Positions 5,382-6,133 of a stretch of 6,133 nt of DNA are shown in pieces. The first letter of the stretch is position 1, and every line of letters begins with the position of its first letter. The notes below the pieces were generated by a model that was not told where the DNA came from, ran no database searches, and saw only the letters and a list, made by a program, of their open reading frames with translations. The position numbers were made by a program, and so were the translations under genes. The DNA comes from an uncultured Oscillospiraceae bacterium (lineage in GTDB: Bacteria; Bacillota_A; Clostridia; Oscillospirales; Oscillospiraceae): assembly GCA_934667865.1 (NCBI GenBank), contig CAKUMR010000072.1, positions 1-6,133 on the forward strand, given 5' to 3'.

Positions 5382-6133
5382 TCAGTGCTTGATTTTCTTG
5401 AAATTGCCCATTGTTTCCTTGACGCTGGAAAGATACGCAAAGGAATTGGGGAAGCGCTGCATCACCCGCTGGAATTCGACGATCTGATGCTTGTTGATGA
5501 CGCAGATCAGCATGGTCTTGTCCTGATGCGTGAAGCCGCCGATGGCGGGGACCTCCGTCACGCCGTGCTTCAGGCGCTTCATCAAAGCGTCCGCCAGCTC
5601 GTCCGGCTGGTCGGTGATGATCTCGAACTTGACCGCTTCCTTAAAGCCCTTGAGCATCGCATCACTGACGCGGCCGGAGATAAAGCAGTAGACCAGGCAC
5701 AAAATGACCGGCTCAAACCTGAATTCGTAGACCACGTAGGAGATGCCCGCAACAACGGCGTTGATGCCGAAGATGACCCACACGAGGTTGTATTCCGGAT
5801 ATTTGTGGTGGATCAGTGCGGCAACCAGATCAGTGCCGCCGGTGCTGCCGCCCAAGCGCATCACGCAGCCATAGCAGAAGCCGCTAATCACGCCCGCCGC
5901 CACAGGTGCGAGGATCTTGCTCGTTCCGTTGGCGGTCACATAGATATACGGCTCCAGCGGCAGCCGGTACATCAGCAGCAGAACAACCGAAAACACCGCC
6001 GAGAACACCGCCGAGCGGACGGTATATTTTCGACCGATGATGAAGAAGGTCAGCAGCAGCAGCGGGATGTTCACGATGATATTCATATAGCCGACCTTAA
6101 AGTCAAACAGATACTGAATGATTGTCGCAATAC
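5382..6133 (-). CDS. YitT family membrane protein (DUF161/DUF2179), N-terminus cut by the window edge
   Basis: This is a multi-pass membrane protein of the YitT family, common in Firmicutes and of uncertain function. The frame stays open to the right edge and upstream of the first Met (6086) still reads like the family (ATIIQYLFDFKVGYMNIIVNIP), so that Met is not the start. 249 residues are visible; about 35 N-terminal residues are probably missing. Counting from the first full codon: hydrophobic segments at about 17-33, 41-56, 72-92, 116-134 and 139-151; the family motif GGSTGGTDL at 94-102; then a soluble C-terminal DUF2179 domain from about 165, with KHGVTEVPAIGGF and MLICVINKHQIVEFQRVMQRF, ending FKKIKH. 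It is convergent to mgtE and shares the terminator region. The family call is firm; any transport role is not established by the sequence. Confidence 0.93.
   Translation of the reverse strand, partial: IATIIQYLFDFKVGYMNIIVNIPLLLLTFFIIGRKYTVRSAVFSAVFSVVLLLMYRLPLEPYIYVTANGTSKILAPVAAGVISGFCYGCVMRLGGSTGGTDLVAALIHHKYPEYNLVWVIFGINAVVAGISYVVYEFRFEPVILCLVYCFISGRVSDAMLKGFKEAVKFEIITDQPDELADALMKRLKHGVTEVPAIGGFTHQDKTMLICVINKHQIVEFQRVMQRFPNSFAYLSSVKETMGNFKKIKH

Noticed and set aside
4583..5440. 285-codon minus-strand frame opposite mgtE
   Set aside because: Its Arg/Gln/His-rich, low-complexity translation is typical of the antisense of a GC-rich gene. It covers the intact mgtE membrane domain and the terminator.
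6084..6086. Met at 6086 as the YitT start
   Set aside because: The frame continues upstream to the window edge with family-like sequence, so the protein is truncated by the window rather than starting here.

Overview
The window looks like a chromosomal housekeeping segment from a GC-rich member of the Clostridia (Firmicutes), plausibly of the Oscillospiraceae/Ruminococcaceae type. This rests on Firmicute-like RF1, RlmA, MgtE and YitT proteins, strong AGGAGG-type ribosome binding sites, sigma-A-like promoters and a G/C-rich third codon position. The taxonomic call is an inference from sequence character, not from a search. No mobile element, CRISPR array, tRNA or rRNA was seen.

Layout from left to right: prfA (peptide chain release factor 1, minus strand, cut by the left edge) lies 28 bp downstream of rlmA (23S rRNA guanine-N1 methyltransferase, minus strand), a probable two-gene translation unit. 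Divergent from rlmA, across an 82-bp gap with a perfect 16-bp palindrome, is a secreted polysaccharide deacetylase (plus strand). Its 3' end overlaps by 22 bp the 3' end of a convergent long-form AlaX alanyl-tRNA editing protein (minus strand). A 326-bp intergenic region then carries back-to-back promoters, for alaX (minus) and for mgtE (plus). mgtE is a full-length Mg2+ channel/transporter gene ending at a clear intrinsic terminator. Convergent to it is a YitT-family membrane protein (minus strand) that runs off the right edge.

The most interesting part is the roughly 190-nt mgtE leader (about 3730-3916). It does not look like the usual M-box, yet it has nested perfect long-range helices, a competing local hairpin, a segment that can either complete the main helix or pair with the mgtE Shine-Dalgarno sequence, and a 26-codon Arg/Gly-rich leader ORF with its own plausible ribosome binding site. 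Together these suggest an undescribed cis-regulatory leader (riboswitch-like, leader-peptide-controlled, or both). This is a hypothesis from hand folding.

Functionally, prfA, rlmA and alaX concern translation (termination, ribosome modification, clearing of mischarged tRNA-Ala). The deacetylase and the two membrane proteins concern the envelope and ion homeostasis. Only rlmA-prfA looks like an operon; the others appear to be single-gene units in alternating orientation.
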